A stretch of DNA of 64,000 bases from assembly GCA_963754235.1 (NCBI GenBank), contig CAVWFK010000002.1:197241-261240 (forward strand). The letters run 5' to 3'. Shown piece after piece: positions 1 through 8,616 of the stretch. The position numbers and the translations under genes are program-made. The stretch is from DATAYA01 sp963754235 (GTDB lineage: Bacteria; Pseudomonadota; Alphaproteobacteria; Acetobacterales; Acetobacteraceae). A model generated the notes under the pieces. The model was not told the origin of the DNA. It did not search any database and saw only the letters and a list, made by a program, of their open reading frames with translations. Every line of letters begins with the position of its first letter. Position 1 is the stretch's first letter.

Positions 1-1139
1 CCGTAATCGGCGAGCCGGTAGCGGTTGTGCCCATAGCCGCCGTTCGGACGGCTCTCGACCAGGGCCTGCATCCGCGCCGCCGCCTGCGGCGGCAGCTCGC
101 GGCCGAGTGCGGCATAGAGGCAGCGGACCGTGCCGATCGGATCGGCGATCAGCGCGCGGTGATGCAGATGCAGCACCGCGCCGCCGGCACCCGCGTGCAT
201 CATGCTGGCGGCACCGATCGCCCAGTGCGTCGCAATCTGCCGCCCGATCTGCGCACGGTCCACCTCGCGCGCGAACGGCGCGCGCAGGATCTCCGTCAAC
301 CGCGCCACCGACCCGAGCACGCGCACCGGATCGCGATGCAGCATGACGATCCGGGCATCGGGATAGACGGCGCGGAGCGCATCGAGCGCAATCACGTGGT
401 CCGGCGACTTCAGCACCCAATGCCCGGCGGTACCCGCCCCATGCTGTCTCGTCTGGTGCTGCAAATGCTGCAAAAAGCGGTGGTGAAAACGATAGGCCTG
501 CCGATGCCCGACCCGATCCAGCCAGTGCCGGTACGAGGGCACGTAATGCGTCATGTCGAACCGCAGGCTCTGCAGCACATGGGCGGTGATCTCGGTGCAT
601 TCCTGCGGGCTGGTCGCGTCGATCGGGTGGAACTCGCGAAATCCGGGTGCCAACTGGTCGAACAGGCGGAGCTGCCGATCGACGTCGCGGCAGGCGGCCT
701 CGGCCCCGTCCGGTCCCGGATAGGGACGGATCGTCTGCCAGCAGCGCGGCGCGCGATGCAGCGGATCCTCGGTCAGCAAGGCGTGCAGGAAGGTGCTGCC
801 GCTGCGCGGCAGGCCGGTGATGAACACGGGTGCCGCGATGGTCTCGTCCAGGATCGCCGGATCGGCCGTCTCCTGCGCCCGCATCCGCAGCAGATTGCCG
901 AGCAGCCGGCCCATGTCCCAGCGCGCGCCCATACGGCCGAACAGATTGAGCCGCGCCTCCTCGTCGTAGCAGGCGAGCAGCAGACGCAGCGGTGCCGTGA
1001 TGTCCCAGGGACCGAAATCCTCCAGGCCGGTGCGCCGCCGGGCGGACGCGATCATCTCGTCGGCGTCCAGCCGCGGCTCGCTGCCCACGACATCGGCGAG
1101 GCGGATGGCAAAATGGAGGAGTTGCGATCGGATCGACAC
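1..1139 (-). CDS. Sulfotransferase family protein (3' end outside window)
   Basis: The minus frame is open from a GTG at 1139 to the window edge, so about 379 N-terminal residues are seen. Residues about 105-116 form a P-loop, VFITGLPRSGSTF, the 5'-phosphosulfate-binding loop of PAPS-dependent sulfotransferases. Near residue 263, IVMLHRDPVRVLGS matches the 3'-phosphate-binding region. The protein should transfer sulfate from PAPS to an unknown acceptor such as a lipid, glycan or peptide. A GGAG sits about 9 bases before the GTG. The C terminus is cut by the window, so length and any extra domain cannot be judged. The substrate is unknown. Confidence 0.8.
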   Translation of the reverse strand, partial: MSIRSQLLHFAIRLADVVGSEPRLDADEMIASARRRTGLEDFGPWDITAPLRLLLACYDEEARLNLFGRMGARWDMGRLLGNLLRMRAQETADPAILDETIAAPVFITGLPRSGSTFLHALLTEDPLHRAPRCWQTIRPYPGPDGAEAACRDVDRQLRLFDQLAPGFREFHPIDATSPQECTEITAHVLQSLRFDMTHYVPSYRHWLDRVGHRQAYRFHHRFLQHLQHQTRQHGAGTAGHWVLKSPDHVIALDALRAVYPDARIVMLHRDPVRVLGSVARLTEILRAPFAREVDRAQIGRQIATHWAIGAASMMHAGAGGAVLHLHHRALIADPIGTVRCLYAALGRELPPQAAARMQALVESRPNGGYGHNRYRLADY

Positions 1140-1285
1140 AGGCCGGCTCCAGGGCAAATCTTTACCGTTTGAAGCGCATCAGGGGCGTTCGGGCACGAGT
1201 AACGAGCGCGCGAAGCGCAGTTTCAGATACAGTGTGGCGCGGTCACATCATTAATTGTCTTACCCCAGGGCGGTTGCGGCCCGGC

Positions 1286-1741
1286 TCAACGCCACCGCTC
1301 CGCCGCCGCCGCGTCCTCCGCCCGCGCCTCGACCCACGCCGCCTCGCCGTCCGCGAAGGACTCGCGTTTCCAGAACGGCGCCTGCGTCTTGAGCCAGTCG
1401 ATCAGGAACGCCGTCGCCGCCAGTGCTGCCTGCCGATGCGCCGCGGCCGCCGCCACCAGCACGATCCGCTCGCCCGGCAGCAGCCGGCCGACGCGGTGGA
1501 TGACGGTGCAGCCCAGCAGCGACCAGCGCGCCTCGGCCTCGGCCGCGATCCGCGCGATCGCACGTTCGGTCATTCCCGGATAGTGTTCGAGCGTCATCGC
1601 GTCGAGCCGGCGTCCCGCTGCCTCCCCGCGCACCGCGCCCACGAACAGGCCGAGGCCGCCCACATCGGTGCGGCCCGCGAGCAGCGCGTCGATCTCCTCG
1701 CCGGGCTGGAAATCCTCAGTCTGCACGCGGATGCGCGCCAT
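1286..1741 (-). CDS. moaE: Molybdopterin synthase catalytic subunit MoaE
   Basis: This 151-residue protein is of normal MoaE length. It matches the family from the early DVGGLGLFVGAVRGEAAGRR segment through the conserved HRVGRLLPGE and the lysine-containing KTQAPFWKRE near the C terminus, which lies in the active site. MoaE uses the thiocarboxylated C terminus of MoaD to convert cyclic pyranopterin monophosphate into molybdopterin in the cytosol. Its ATG at 1741 lies one base after the TGA of moaD, so the two are translationally coupled and give the two synthase subunits in equal amounts. Confidence 0.93.
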   Translation of the reverse strand: MARIRVQTEDFQPGEEIDALLAGRTDVGGLGLFVGAVRGEAAGRRLDAMTLEHYPGMTERAIARIAAEAEARWSLLGCTVIHRVGRLLPGERIVLVAAAAAHRQAALAATAFLIDWLKTQAPFWKRESFADGEAAWVEARAEDAAAAERWR

Positions 1742-1742
1742 T

Positions 1743-2009
1743 TCAGCCGCCCGTCACCGGCGGGAAGAACGCCACCTCGTCGCCGGCACGCAGCGGCGCG
1801 TCGCGGTCGGCGAAATCCTGATTGACCGCCGCACGCACCAGCCGCGGGTCGGCCAACGCGCTCGCGTGCCGCTCGTCGCGGGTGCCAAGCCAGTCCATCA
1901 GGGCGCCGAGCGTGGCCACACTGGCGGGCAGCGCCAATTCCTCCTCGGCGACGCCCACCCGTTCGCGCAGCCAGGCGAAATAGCGGATGCGAACTCGAGC
2001 TTCGGCCAT
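1743..2009 (-). CDS. moaD: Molybdopterin synthase sulfur carrier subunit MoaD
   Basis: This is an 88-residue ubiquitin-fold protein ending in FFPPVTGG. The terminal Gly-Gly is adenylated and thiocarboxylated to carry sulfur for molybdopterin synthesis. The ATG at 2009 (start MAEARVRIRYFAWL) is the natural start. In the sequence as given, this frame also runs uninterrupted into the upstream lipoprotein gene because of one extra base there, producing an apparent 291-residue lipoprotein-MoaD fusion. I regard that fusion as an artefact of the frameshift. moaE follows after one base. Confidence 0.9.
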   Translation of the reverse strand: MAEARVRIRYFAWLRERVGVAEEELALPASVATLGALMDWLGTRDERHASALADPRLVRAAVNQDFADRDAPLRAGDEVAFFPPVTGG

Positions 2010-2017
2010 TCGCGATC

Positions 2018-2618
2018 CTACTTCGGCGTCGGCACCGTCGTCACGCTGCCGTTGGGGCCGATCAGCGGTACTGGTGCCGTTGCCGTTCGGGATCAGGATA
2101 CCCTGCCCGCCGCCGGGCAGGACCGTGGTCTGCGCGCCGGTGCCGCCCACCGGTCCGGTGGTCACGGCCGGCCCGCCCGGCGTCTGCACCACGTGCCCGG
2201 CACCGGGACCGGGCGGGGGTGGCGGCGGCGGTTGGGCCGGCAGCACCGGCAGCGGCGGCAGCGCCGGCAGGCCGGGCTCGACATTCCCCGGCGGGGTGGA
2301 GCTGCCGCGGGTCGGCTGGCGGTGGGCGGGCAGCGCCGGGGTGGCGCTGGGCGGCGGGGCGTTCGGGTTGACCCCCTCCTGCTTCTGGATGTCGTAGAGC
2401 GAGGGAATTGGCTGGTTCGACGGCGGCCACACATTGCCCGGCTCCGGCGCCAATGGCGGCACGTTGATCGCGGCACCCCGGACCCGGTCGATCGTCTCGC
2501 TATCGCCCACCGGCGCGTTCGGATCGGCGCCCGGAAAACTGAACGTGTCGCCGAGGAACGTGCCGGTGCCCTGGCATCCGGACAGCAGCAGCAGACCAAG
2601 CAAGGCGAGGCGGCGCAT
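2018..2618 (-). CDS. Proline-rich lipoprotein, frameshifted near its end
   Basis: The N terminus MRRLALLGLLLLSGC is a lipoprotein signal with Cys15 as the lipidation site. The mature part is rich in Pro, Gly and Asn, with a long proline run near residue 130, and has no recognised catalytic domain. The reading frame reaches GILIPNGNGT, then one extra base near 2064-2073 throws it into the moaD frame. Skipping that base gives an ending close to LIGPNGSVTTVPTPK and a TAG at 2020-2018, eight bases before moaD. Function is unknown. An envelope-anchored role is inferred from the signal only. Confidence 0.65.
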
Positions 2619-2773
2619 GAACTGGCTCCCAGAGGCCCCTGTAACAAGCCGGCTTTTGCCCTCGGACCGGCGGATGTCCGGAGGCGTGCGCGAATGTGCC
2701 TGCGCCGGGCACGCCGCTCAAGCGTTTGCGAGTGGGTGGCGGGCGAAATCCGCCGCCCCGTGGCCGATCGGGA

Positions 2774-3373
2774 TCACGGCCGACGCGCGGCCTCGGAGGC
2801 TGGCGTGGTCCCCGCGTGGCGCAGCCCGGCCGTCAGGTAGTCCCATCCCGTCACCAAGGTCAGCGCTGCCGCGATCCACAGCATGGCCCCGCCGATCAGT
2901 GCCACCGGCAGGAAGCCCAGATGCAGCAGCCGCGCCGAGCTGTCGCCGGCGAGCAGCGCGCCGAGCGCGCCCATCTGGAATCCGGTCTTCCACTTGGCCA
3001 GCCGCGTCACCGGCAGGCCGATGCGCAAGGATGCGAGGTGTTCGCGCAGCCCGCTCACCAGGATTTCGCGCAGCAGGATCACGATTGCCGGATACAGCCC
3101 CCAGAGCGCGAGCCGCCCTTGGCCGGCGAGCACCATCAGCGTGGCGCCGACCAGCAGCTTGTCGGCGATCGGATCGAGCATCCGGCCGAAATCCGAGAGC
3201 TGGCGACGCCCGCGGGCGACACGCCCATCGAAATAGTCGGTAACGGCGGCGGCACTGAACACCACGCAGGAAGCGAGGTCGGTCGCAGGGTGGTGCAGCA
3301 CGGCGAGCGCGATCAGCAGCGGGATCGCGGCGATGCGCGAGAGCGTCAGCAGGTTGGGAAGGTCGGTCGGCAT
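2774..3373 (-). CDS. pgsA: CDP-diacylglycerol--glycerol-3-phosphate 3-phosphatidyltransferase
   Basis: PgsA commits CDP-diacylglycerol to phosphatidylglycerol and cardiolipin by making phosphatidylglycerol phosphate at the inner membrane. The CDP-alcohol phosphatidyltransferase signature DG-x2-AR-x8-G-x3-D-x3-D is complete in DGRVARGRRQLSDFGRMLD and the following PIAD. Several hydrophobic segments surround it. I chose the ATG at 3373 (MPTDLPNLLTLSRIAAIP), typical of the family, over a GTG four codons earlier. It is about 199 residues, the usual size. It lies upstream of the lipoprotein and moaDE on the same strand, with a gap of about 155 bases. Confidence 0.92.
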   Translation of the reverse strand: MPTDLPNLLTLSRIAAIPLLIALAVLHHPATDLASCVVFSAAAVTDYFDGRVARGRRQLSDFGRMLDPIADKLLVGATLMVLAGQGRLALWGLYPAIVILLREILVSGLREHLASLRIGLPVTRLAKWKTGFQMGALGALLAGDSSARLLHLGFLPVALIGGAMLWIAAALTLVTGWDYLTAGLRHAGTTPASEAARRP

Positions 3374-3423
3374 CGGCGGCAGCACAGTAGAGCGAAACGC
3401 CGCATCGCGTCAGCCGCCCTCCT

Positions 3424-4068
3424 TCACCCCCCGGCGCCGGTAACCGGGCGCCGCGTCTTCGGATCGATATAGGTGAACAGGTCGGGCGGGAAACTGCCGC
3501 CGAGCTGCACGTCGAACAGGCTCACCTGCGTCTCGCGCCGTTGCGCATCGACCACGATCCAGCGCCGCAGCGTCAGCGGGTCGTCGGCGAACACGAGCGT
3601 CAAATTGCCCTGGCCGGCGTGGTCGGTGCGCACCAGGGTCACCTGGATCACGCCGGGGACGTGGTGGAAGGCGATCACGGTGGCGCCGCCCCCCTGCAAT
3701 CGTATCTGATCCGCGAGCAGGATGCCGAGCGGCGTCGAGCCGAGCGGGATGTTGCTGGTCTGATCGAGAGCCGTATCGTGGAACACCAGCATCCCGTGAC
3801 CGGCGACCAGCAGGAACGGGCTGGGCGGATCGTACTGGAACCGCATGCGCCCCGGCCGCTCAAGCCAGACGGTGCCCTCGCTCTGCCTGCCGTTGGGCGC
3901 GATCTGCAAGAAGCGCGCCTTCAGCGTGTGGATCGAGTTCAGATACGCTTCGAGACGTGCAAGGTCGCCCTGATCCTGCGGCGTCAGCGTGATCGACGCC
4001 TGCGCTCGCGCGGCGAGCGGTGCGAGCGGCAGCAAGGCCAGGGCGGCGAGCAGGTGGCGTCGGTCCAC
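3424..4068 (-). CDS. lolA: LolA-like outer-membrane lipoprotein carrier protein
   Basis: A signal peptide is followed by a LolA-type fold. Key stretches are YLNSIHTLKARFLQ, EGTVWLERPGRMRFQYDPP and LTLRRWIVVDAQ, all characteristic of the periplasmic chaperone that ferries lipoproteins from LolCDE to LolB. The frame extends upstream to 4239, but that would overlap the tRNA gene on the other strand. The GTG at 4068 gives VDRRHLLAALALLPLAPLAARAQA, a clean signal sequence with an ARA-Q cleavage region, so it is preferred. The product is 214 residues, near the usual 200. An ATG at 4158 is the alternative start. Confidence 0.82.
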   Translation of the reverse strand: MDRRHLLAALALLPLAPLAARAQASITLTPQDQGDLARLEAYLNSIHTLKARFLQIAPNGRQSEGTVWLERPGRMRFQYDPPSPFLLVAGHGMLVFHDTALDQTSNIPLGSTPLGILLADQIRLQGGGATVIAFHHVPGVIQVTLVRTDHAGQGNLTLVFADDPLTLRRWIVVDAQRRETQVSLFDVQLGGSFPPDLFTYIDPKTRRPVTGAGG

Positions 4069-4166
4069 GGGTCGTATGTGGCGACGGGAAGGGCCGGTTG
4101 GAAGGCGACGCTTCGGCTCTTGCACCGGGAGCGCGAAGCCCGTACTGATCCGGCGCATCGGCGGTT

Positions 4167-4241
4167 GGGCGCGTAGCTCAGCGGTAGAGCACCGTGTTGA
4201 CATCGCGGGGGTCACAGGTTCGATCCCTGTCGCGCCCACCA
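4167..4241 (+). tRNA. tRNA-Val(GAC)
   Basis: A full cloverleaf can be drawn: acceptor GGGCGCG pairs with CGCGCCC, D arm GCTC/GAGC, anticodon stem CCGTG/CGCGG around loop TTGACAT, and T arm ACAGG/CCTGT around TTCGATC. The anticodon is GAC (valine). The 3' CCA is encoded, ending at 4241. It lies head-to-head with lolA and tail-to-tail with the AcuI-like gene. Confidence 0.95.
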
Positions 4242-4251
4242 GCCGCCCCGA

Positions 4252-5244
4252 TCATTTCCCCATTTCCACGACCACGCGCCCGCGCGTCTGCCCGGCCAGA
4301 ATGCGGCGTCCGTATTCCGGCAAATCGGCCAGCCCGATCACCTCGGTCATTGCGTCCAGACGATCCATCTTCAGCGTGCGCGCCAGCCGCTCCCAGGCGC
4401 GGGCGCGCGGCTCGGCCGGACACATGACACCGTCGATGCCGAGCAGGTTCACGCCGCGCAGCAGGAACGGGAGCACCGTCGCGCGCAGATCGCTGCCGCC
4501 GGCCAGCCCGACCGCCGCGACGCTCGCGCCATAGCGGAGCTGCGTCAGCACACTCGCCAGCGTGTTGCCGCCGACCGCGTCGATCGCCCCCGCCCAACGC
4601 TCCGTGTCGAGCGGCTTCGTGGGCGCCCCTTCCAGGCTCGCGCGCGCGACGGTGTCTGCTGCGCCCAGCGAGAGCAGGTAGTCGCGCGCTTCCCGCCGCC
4701 CGGTCGATCCGATCGCCCGATGCCCCAGCGCCGACAACAGGGCGATCGCAATGCTGCCGACGCCGCCGGCGGCACCCGTCACCAGCACCTCGCCCGCGCC
4801 CGCCGTGAGACCGTGCCGCTCCAGCGCCTCGATCGCGAGCATTGCGGTGAAGCCGGCCGTTCCCACCGCCATCGCCTGGCGCGTGCTCATCCCCGGTGGC
4901 AACTTAACCAGCCAGTCGGCCTTGACCCGCGCCCGCTCGGCATAGCCGCCCCAGCGCGTCTCGCCAACACGCCAGCCGGTCAGCACCACCTTGTCGCCCG
5001 GCTTGAAGCGCGGATCGCTGCTCTCCTCGACGGTGCCGGCGAAATCGACGCCCGGGATGTGCGGATAGCTGCGCACCAGCCGCCCGATCCCGCCCAGGAT
5101 CATCCCGTCCTTGTAGTTGAGCGTGGAGTGCGCGACCCGCACGAGCACGTCGCCCGGTGGCAGCTCATCGATGCGGCGCGTCCCCACTGAGGCCGTTACC
5201 TTGCCGTCCTGCTGCTCGAGGACGAGGGCTTTGAACGTGCTCAC
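4252..5244 (-). CDS. acuI: AcuI/YhdH-type acryloyl-CoA (quinone) reductase, MDR family
   Basis: This is a medium-chain dehydrogenase without the zinc ligands, as expected for the YhdH/AcuI group. The N-terminal FKALVLEQQDGKVTASV and the segment NYKDGMILGGIGRLVRSYPH are group signatures. The nucleotide-binding loop is VTGAAGGVGSIA near residue 155, followed by a conserved IGSTGR. Relatives reduce acryloyl-CoA to propionyl-CoA with NADPH. The GTG at 5244 aligns with the family start; the frame opens 19 codons earlier without similarity. Substrate is inferred from family only. Confidence 0.82.
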   Translation of the reverse strand: MSTFKALVLEQQDGKVTASVGTRRIDELPPGDVLVRVAHSTLNYKDGMILGGIGRLVRSYPHIPGVDFAGTVEESSDPRFKPGDKVVLTGWRVGETRWGGYAERARVKADWLVKLPPGMSTRQAMAVGTAGFTAMLAIEALERHGLTAGAGEVLVTGAAGGVGSIAIALLSALGHRAIGSTGRREARDYLLSLGAADTVARASLEGAPTKPLDTERWAGAIDAVGGNTLASVLTQLRYGASVAAVGLAGGSDLRATVLPFLLRGVNLLGIDGVMCPAEPRARAWERLARTLKMDRLDAMTEVIGLADLPEYGRRILAGQTRGRVVVEMGK

Positions 5245-5372
5245 CTGCTGCGTCTCCGCGCGATCACGCGGGCAGCTAAGCCCCGCCTGCATGCCACGCA
5301 AGGCCCTTTCCCGTCAGTTCGATCGCGGGCACATTGCCGCCGGCCGAAACCCCGGAACGCCGGAGTGCAGCG

Positions 5373-5582
5373 ATGAAGATCAGTGCGAGGAACAAGCTCC
5401 GCGGCAAACTTGTGGAAGTGCGCAAGGGCCAGACGACAGCGCATCTCCGGCTCGACATCGGCAATGGCGTGACCGTTACCGCCTCGATCACCAACGAGGC
5501 GGTGGACGAACTCGGGCTTGCCGCCGGTCAGCAGGCAACGGCCGTCATCAAGGCGTCCGACGTGATGATCGCGACCGACTGA
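5373..5582 (+). CDS. Single-domain molybdopterin-binding (Mop/TOBE) molbindin
   Basis: A 69-residue protein starting MKISARNKLRGKLVEVRKG and ending in VIKASDVMIATD is one complete TOBE/Mop domain. Molbindins oligomerise and bind molybdate or tungstate in the cytosol, acting as a store or buffer. The ATG at 5373 is preceded by GGAGTG at a suitable distance; upstream in-frame codons lack similarity. It lies among molybdenum-cofactor genes (moaDE to the left, Cox-type maturation genes to the right), which fits that role. A strong hairpin follows the stop codon. Confidence 0.9.
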   Translation: MKISARNKLRGKLVEVRKGQTTAHLRLDIGNGVTVTASITNEAVDELGLAAGQQATAVIKASDVMIATD

Positions 5583-5592
5583 TCTCAGCGCG

Positions 5593-5611
5593 CGGGCCGC
5601 TTTGCGGCCCG
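5593..5611 (+). terminator. Hairpin after molbindin gene
   Basis: CGGGCCGC, loop TTT, GCGGCCCG forms a perfect 8-bp stem just after the stop codon at 5582. There is no run of T after it, so it may be a weak intrinsic terminator or an mRNA-stabilising hairpin. Confidence 0.55.
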
Positions 5612-5669
5612 ACCACGACCCGCCTCATGTCGAGCGGGTCGGCGTCGCCTGTGGCCAAACCGGGCCTCC

Positions 5670-5780
5670 GAACAGGGCCTGATCAGGCTCCCTGAGGCGC
5701 AAGAACAGGGCCGGATCAGGCTCGCCGCTAGCCTGAGAACAGGGCCTGGATCAGGCTCGCCGCCCCTGAGAACTGGGATT
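5670..5780. repeat. About 33-bp direct repeat, three full copies plus a partial
   Basis: Units begin GAACAGGGCC at 5670, 5703 and 5737, with a partial GAACTGGGA at 5770. Each carries GGATCAGGCTCGCCG or a close variant and ends CCTGAG. The first copy contains the perfect palindrome GCCTGATCAGGC. The whole 5583-5991 gap otherwise holds only the hairpin at 5593 and no convincing gene. No Cas genes are near, and the units touch one another without unique spacers, so this is not a CRISPR array. Confidence 0.75.
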
Positions 5781-5991
5781 TTTTCGCTGCCGGCTCGCTT
5801 TGTCAGTCGCATTTCCCTCGTCCGTCATCTCGACCTTCGGCAATTATGGTGAGAACTCGGCATCCGAAACTCCCGTCAGCTCCCGCCGGCACGCGCCGCC
5901 CGTGCCGCCGCGTTCTGCCGGCTAGTCCGGTATAGCCGTACAGACCGCAAGCCTGCTTGATCCCCATTCCGGGCGAGCGCACTTGCCGGCC

Positions 5992-7077
5992 ATGAGCACG
6001 ACGATGCAGGCGATGCGGCTGCATGCGCCGCGCACCCCGCTCCGCGCCGAGCGGGTTTCGGTGCCCGAGCCGGGGCCGGGCCAGGTGCTGGTCCAGGTCT
6101 GCGCCTGCGCCGTCTGCCGCACCGACCTGCACGTGGTCGATGGCGAGCTGCCCGATCCCGTGCTGCCGATCGTGCCCGGCCACGAGATCGTTGGGCGCGT
6201 CGCGGCGATCGGCGCGGGGGTGGATCGCTTCGCCGAGGGCGCGCGCGCCGGCATTCCCTGGCTCGGCTGGACTTGCGGCGTTTGCGAATACTGCCGCTCG
6301 GGGAGCGAGAATCTTTGCCCGCGCGCTCGCTTCACCGGGTATCAGATCGACGGCGGCTATGCCGGATACGCGCTCGCCGACGCGCGCTTCTGTTTTCCGA
6401 TCCCGCCCGAATACGACGATGTTTCAGCCGCACCCCTGCTGTGCGCCGGGCTGATCGGCTGGCGCACCCTAAGGATGGCGGGCGAGGGGCGGCGGCTCGG
6501 CCTCTACGGGTTCGGCGCCGCGGCGCACATCATCGTCCAGGTCGCGTGCCATCAGGGCAGGGAGATTTACGCCTTCACCCGCGCGGGCGACGCGGAGGCG
6601 CAGGAATTTGCCCGCACCCTCGGCGCCGTCTGGGTCGGCGGGTCGGATCAGATGCCGCCCGAGAAGCTCGATGCCGCCCTCATTTTCGCTCCCGTGGGTG
6701 CGCTGGTGCCGGCGGCGCTGCGGGCAGTCAAACCCGGCGGCACCGTCGTCTGCGGCGGCATCCACATGAGCGACATCCCCGCCTTTCCCTACGATCTGCT
6801 CTGGCAGGAGCGCACGCTGCGCTCGGTCGCCAATCTCACCCGGCAGGACGCCGAGGAATTCTTGGCCCTCGCTCCCCGCGTGCCGGTCCGCACCGAGACG
6901 CACAGTTTTCCGCTCTCGCACGCAAACGAGGCGCTCTCGGCATTGCGGGACGGGCGATTCTCAGGTGCGGCGGTGCTGGTGCCGGATCACCCCGCGCCCG
7001 CCAGCGACTCGACGGTATCGAAATCGCGCAGCACCGCCTCGTCGGCGACCTCCACCTCGGCCACCGCGTCGAGATAG
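5992..7077 (+). CDS. Zinc-dependent alcohol dehydrogenase
   Basis: This is a medium-chain zinc dehydrogenase. Catalytic zinc ligands are visible in AVCRTDLHVVDGE (Cys) and PGHEIVG (His-Glu). The structural zinc site is the four-cysteine loop CGVCEYCRSGSENLC. The cofactor loop near residue 175 is GLYGFGAAAHIIVQVA. Family similarity ends around GAAVLVPDHPAP; the last 25-30 residues are Ser/Thr/Ala-rich, unlike the family, and overlap the 3' end of the convergent gene by about 90 bases. A stop codon may have been lost. I chose ATG 5992; a TTG three codons earlier is possible. The substrate alcohol is unknown. Confidence 0.85.
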   Translation: MSTTMQAMRLHAPRTPLRAERVSVPEPGPGQVLVQVCACAVCRTDLHVVDGELPDPVLPIVPGHEIVGRVAAIGAGVDRFAEGARAGIPWLGWTCGVCEYCRSGSENLCPRARFTGYQIDGGYAGYALADARFCFPIPPEYDDVSAAPLLCAGLIGWRTLRMAGEGRRLGLYGFGAAAHIIVQVACHQGREIYAFTRAGDAEAQEFARTLGAVWVGGSDQMPPEKLDAALIFAPVGALVPAALRAVKPGGTVVCGGIHMSDIPAFPYDLLWQERTLRSVANLTRQDAEEFLALAPRVPVRTETHSFPLSHANEALSALRDGRFSGAAVLVPDHPAPASDSTVSKSRSTASSATSTSATASR

Positions 7078-8616
7078 CGGCCGAGCAGGTGGCGCGCACC
7101 GGAATCGCCGGTGATGGCGAGGATTTCGGGGAAGTAGCGGCGATCCCACAGCATCGGATTGCCCTGCTTGCCGCGAAAAGTGGGCAGCACGATCGTCCGA
7201 CCCTCCTCGGGGTCGTAGGCGGCGAGCAGCCGGTCGATCACGGAGGCGCCGACCAGCGGCATGTCGCCCAGGCACACCACCGCCGCCCCCGCCTCGGGCG
7301 GCACCGCGCGGATTCCCGCCTTGAGGCTCTCGGCCAGGCCTTCGGCGTAGTCGGCGGCGTGAACCACCCGCACCTTGCGTCCGGCGAGCGCCTGCTCGAC
7401 CTCCGATGCCTGGTGGCCGGTGACCACGATCACCGGCCGCGCGGCGCTCGCCAGCACGTTCTCCACCACGCGCACGATCATCGGCCGGCCGGCGGCGTCC
7501 GCCACCAGCAGCTTGTTGCGCGGCGCCATCCGTCGCGAGCGCCCGGCGGCGAGTACCGATCGCCGCGACCGTCGGCCGCCGGCGTGGTGCAGCACCGGCC
7601 CGCACCGTCTCGGCCGCCGCCGCGCGGGGCATCGGCCGCGGCCCGACATCCTTCAGCAACCCGCCCACGCCCATCGCGGCGAGATCGGCGCCGGCGAGCC
7701 CGACCCCCGCGAACAGCCGCGGCAGCACGAAATCGATCCCGTTCTGCGACGGGCTGCGCGCGCAGCCGGGCAGCACCAGGGCCGGCCGCTCGCCGATGCG
7801 GCCGAGGCAGATCAGGTTGCCGGGATCGACCGGCATCCCGAAATGCTCGATCCGGCCGCCGGCGCGCACGATCCCGGCCGGCCCCACGTCGCGCCGGTCC
7901 ACCACGGCAGAGGCGCCCGCAACCAGCAGCAAATCGGCCCCCTGGGCGATCAGCGTGCCAAGCGCGTCGGCGATCGGCGCTTCGGCATGGGCGCAACGCA
8001 GCACCGGCAGCAGGCTGCCAGACAGCGCCTCGACCCGTGCCGTGCTCGCCTCGACCGTGCCTTCGAGCACGCTTTCCTTCAGCCCCGGCAGCTCGGTCAT
8101 CACCAAGCCCACGCGCAGCGCGCGGAAGGTGTGCAGCGAGAGCGGCGGGCGCTGCCGCGCGATCGCCTCGGCGACCGCGAGCGTCGTTCCGGGCACCGCG
8201 AACGGCACCACCTTGATCGTCGCCACCATGTCCTTGGCAGCCACCACGGTGGCATCGGGCAGGGTGCCGATCGTCAGGCTCTCATGCACGGCGTTCAGCC
8301 GGTCGATCCGCGCGCGATCGACGCGCAGCAGGCCGGGCGCTTCGGCGAGCAGGTTGACGCGGCCGGTCGCGGCACGGGAGCGGCGCAGCAGCGCCGGGGT
8401 CAAGGCCTCGGCCAACGCGTCAGCCGCCTCGTCCTCCGGTACGTCGCCGGGTTCGAGCCGGGCAGCGATCACTTCCTCGCGTCCCGCCGCGAGCAGGGCG
8501 GCGATCCCCGCCTCGTCTAGCACCGAGCCTTTCTTCAGCACCTTGCCCGGCAGTCGCTGCGTGTGGGCGAGGATCGCCCCGCGCGCCGCGGCCAGCGGCA
8601 GGGCTCCGAAGATCAC
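6987..8616 (-). CDS. Molybdopterin-binding / MobA-like nucleotidyltransferase fusion, frameshifted
   Basis: The N-terminal part (from 8616, MIFGALPLAAARGAILAHT) is a MoeA/MogA-type molybdopterin-binding region, with DLLLVAGASAVVDRRDVGP and PVDPGNLICLG resembling that fold. The C-terminal part, in another frame from about 7555, starts VLAAGRSRRMAPRNKLL and has CLGDMPLV, the MobA/MocA nucleotidyltransferase signature. Such two-domain proteins of about 540 residues are known beside XdhC and Cox maturation genes and may make cytosine- or guanine-dinucleotide molybdopterin. One extra G near 7552-7560 (ATC-G-GTACTC in the coding sense) separates the parts; removing it rejoins PTVAAI to VLAAGRS. It follows the XdhC gene closely. 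Confidence 0.8.

Noticed and set aside
27..1172. A long + strand frame of 381 codons
   Set aside because: It is the antisense of the sulfotransferase gene, which has clear P-loop and PAPS-binding motifs on the minus strand; the + frame is Arg/His/Gln-rich with no similarity.
5670..5780. CRISPR array
   Set aside because: Units of about 33 bases are contiguous with no unique spacers and there are no cas genes.
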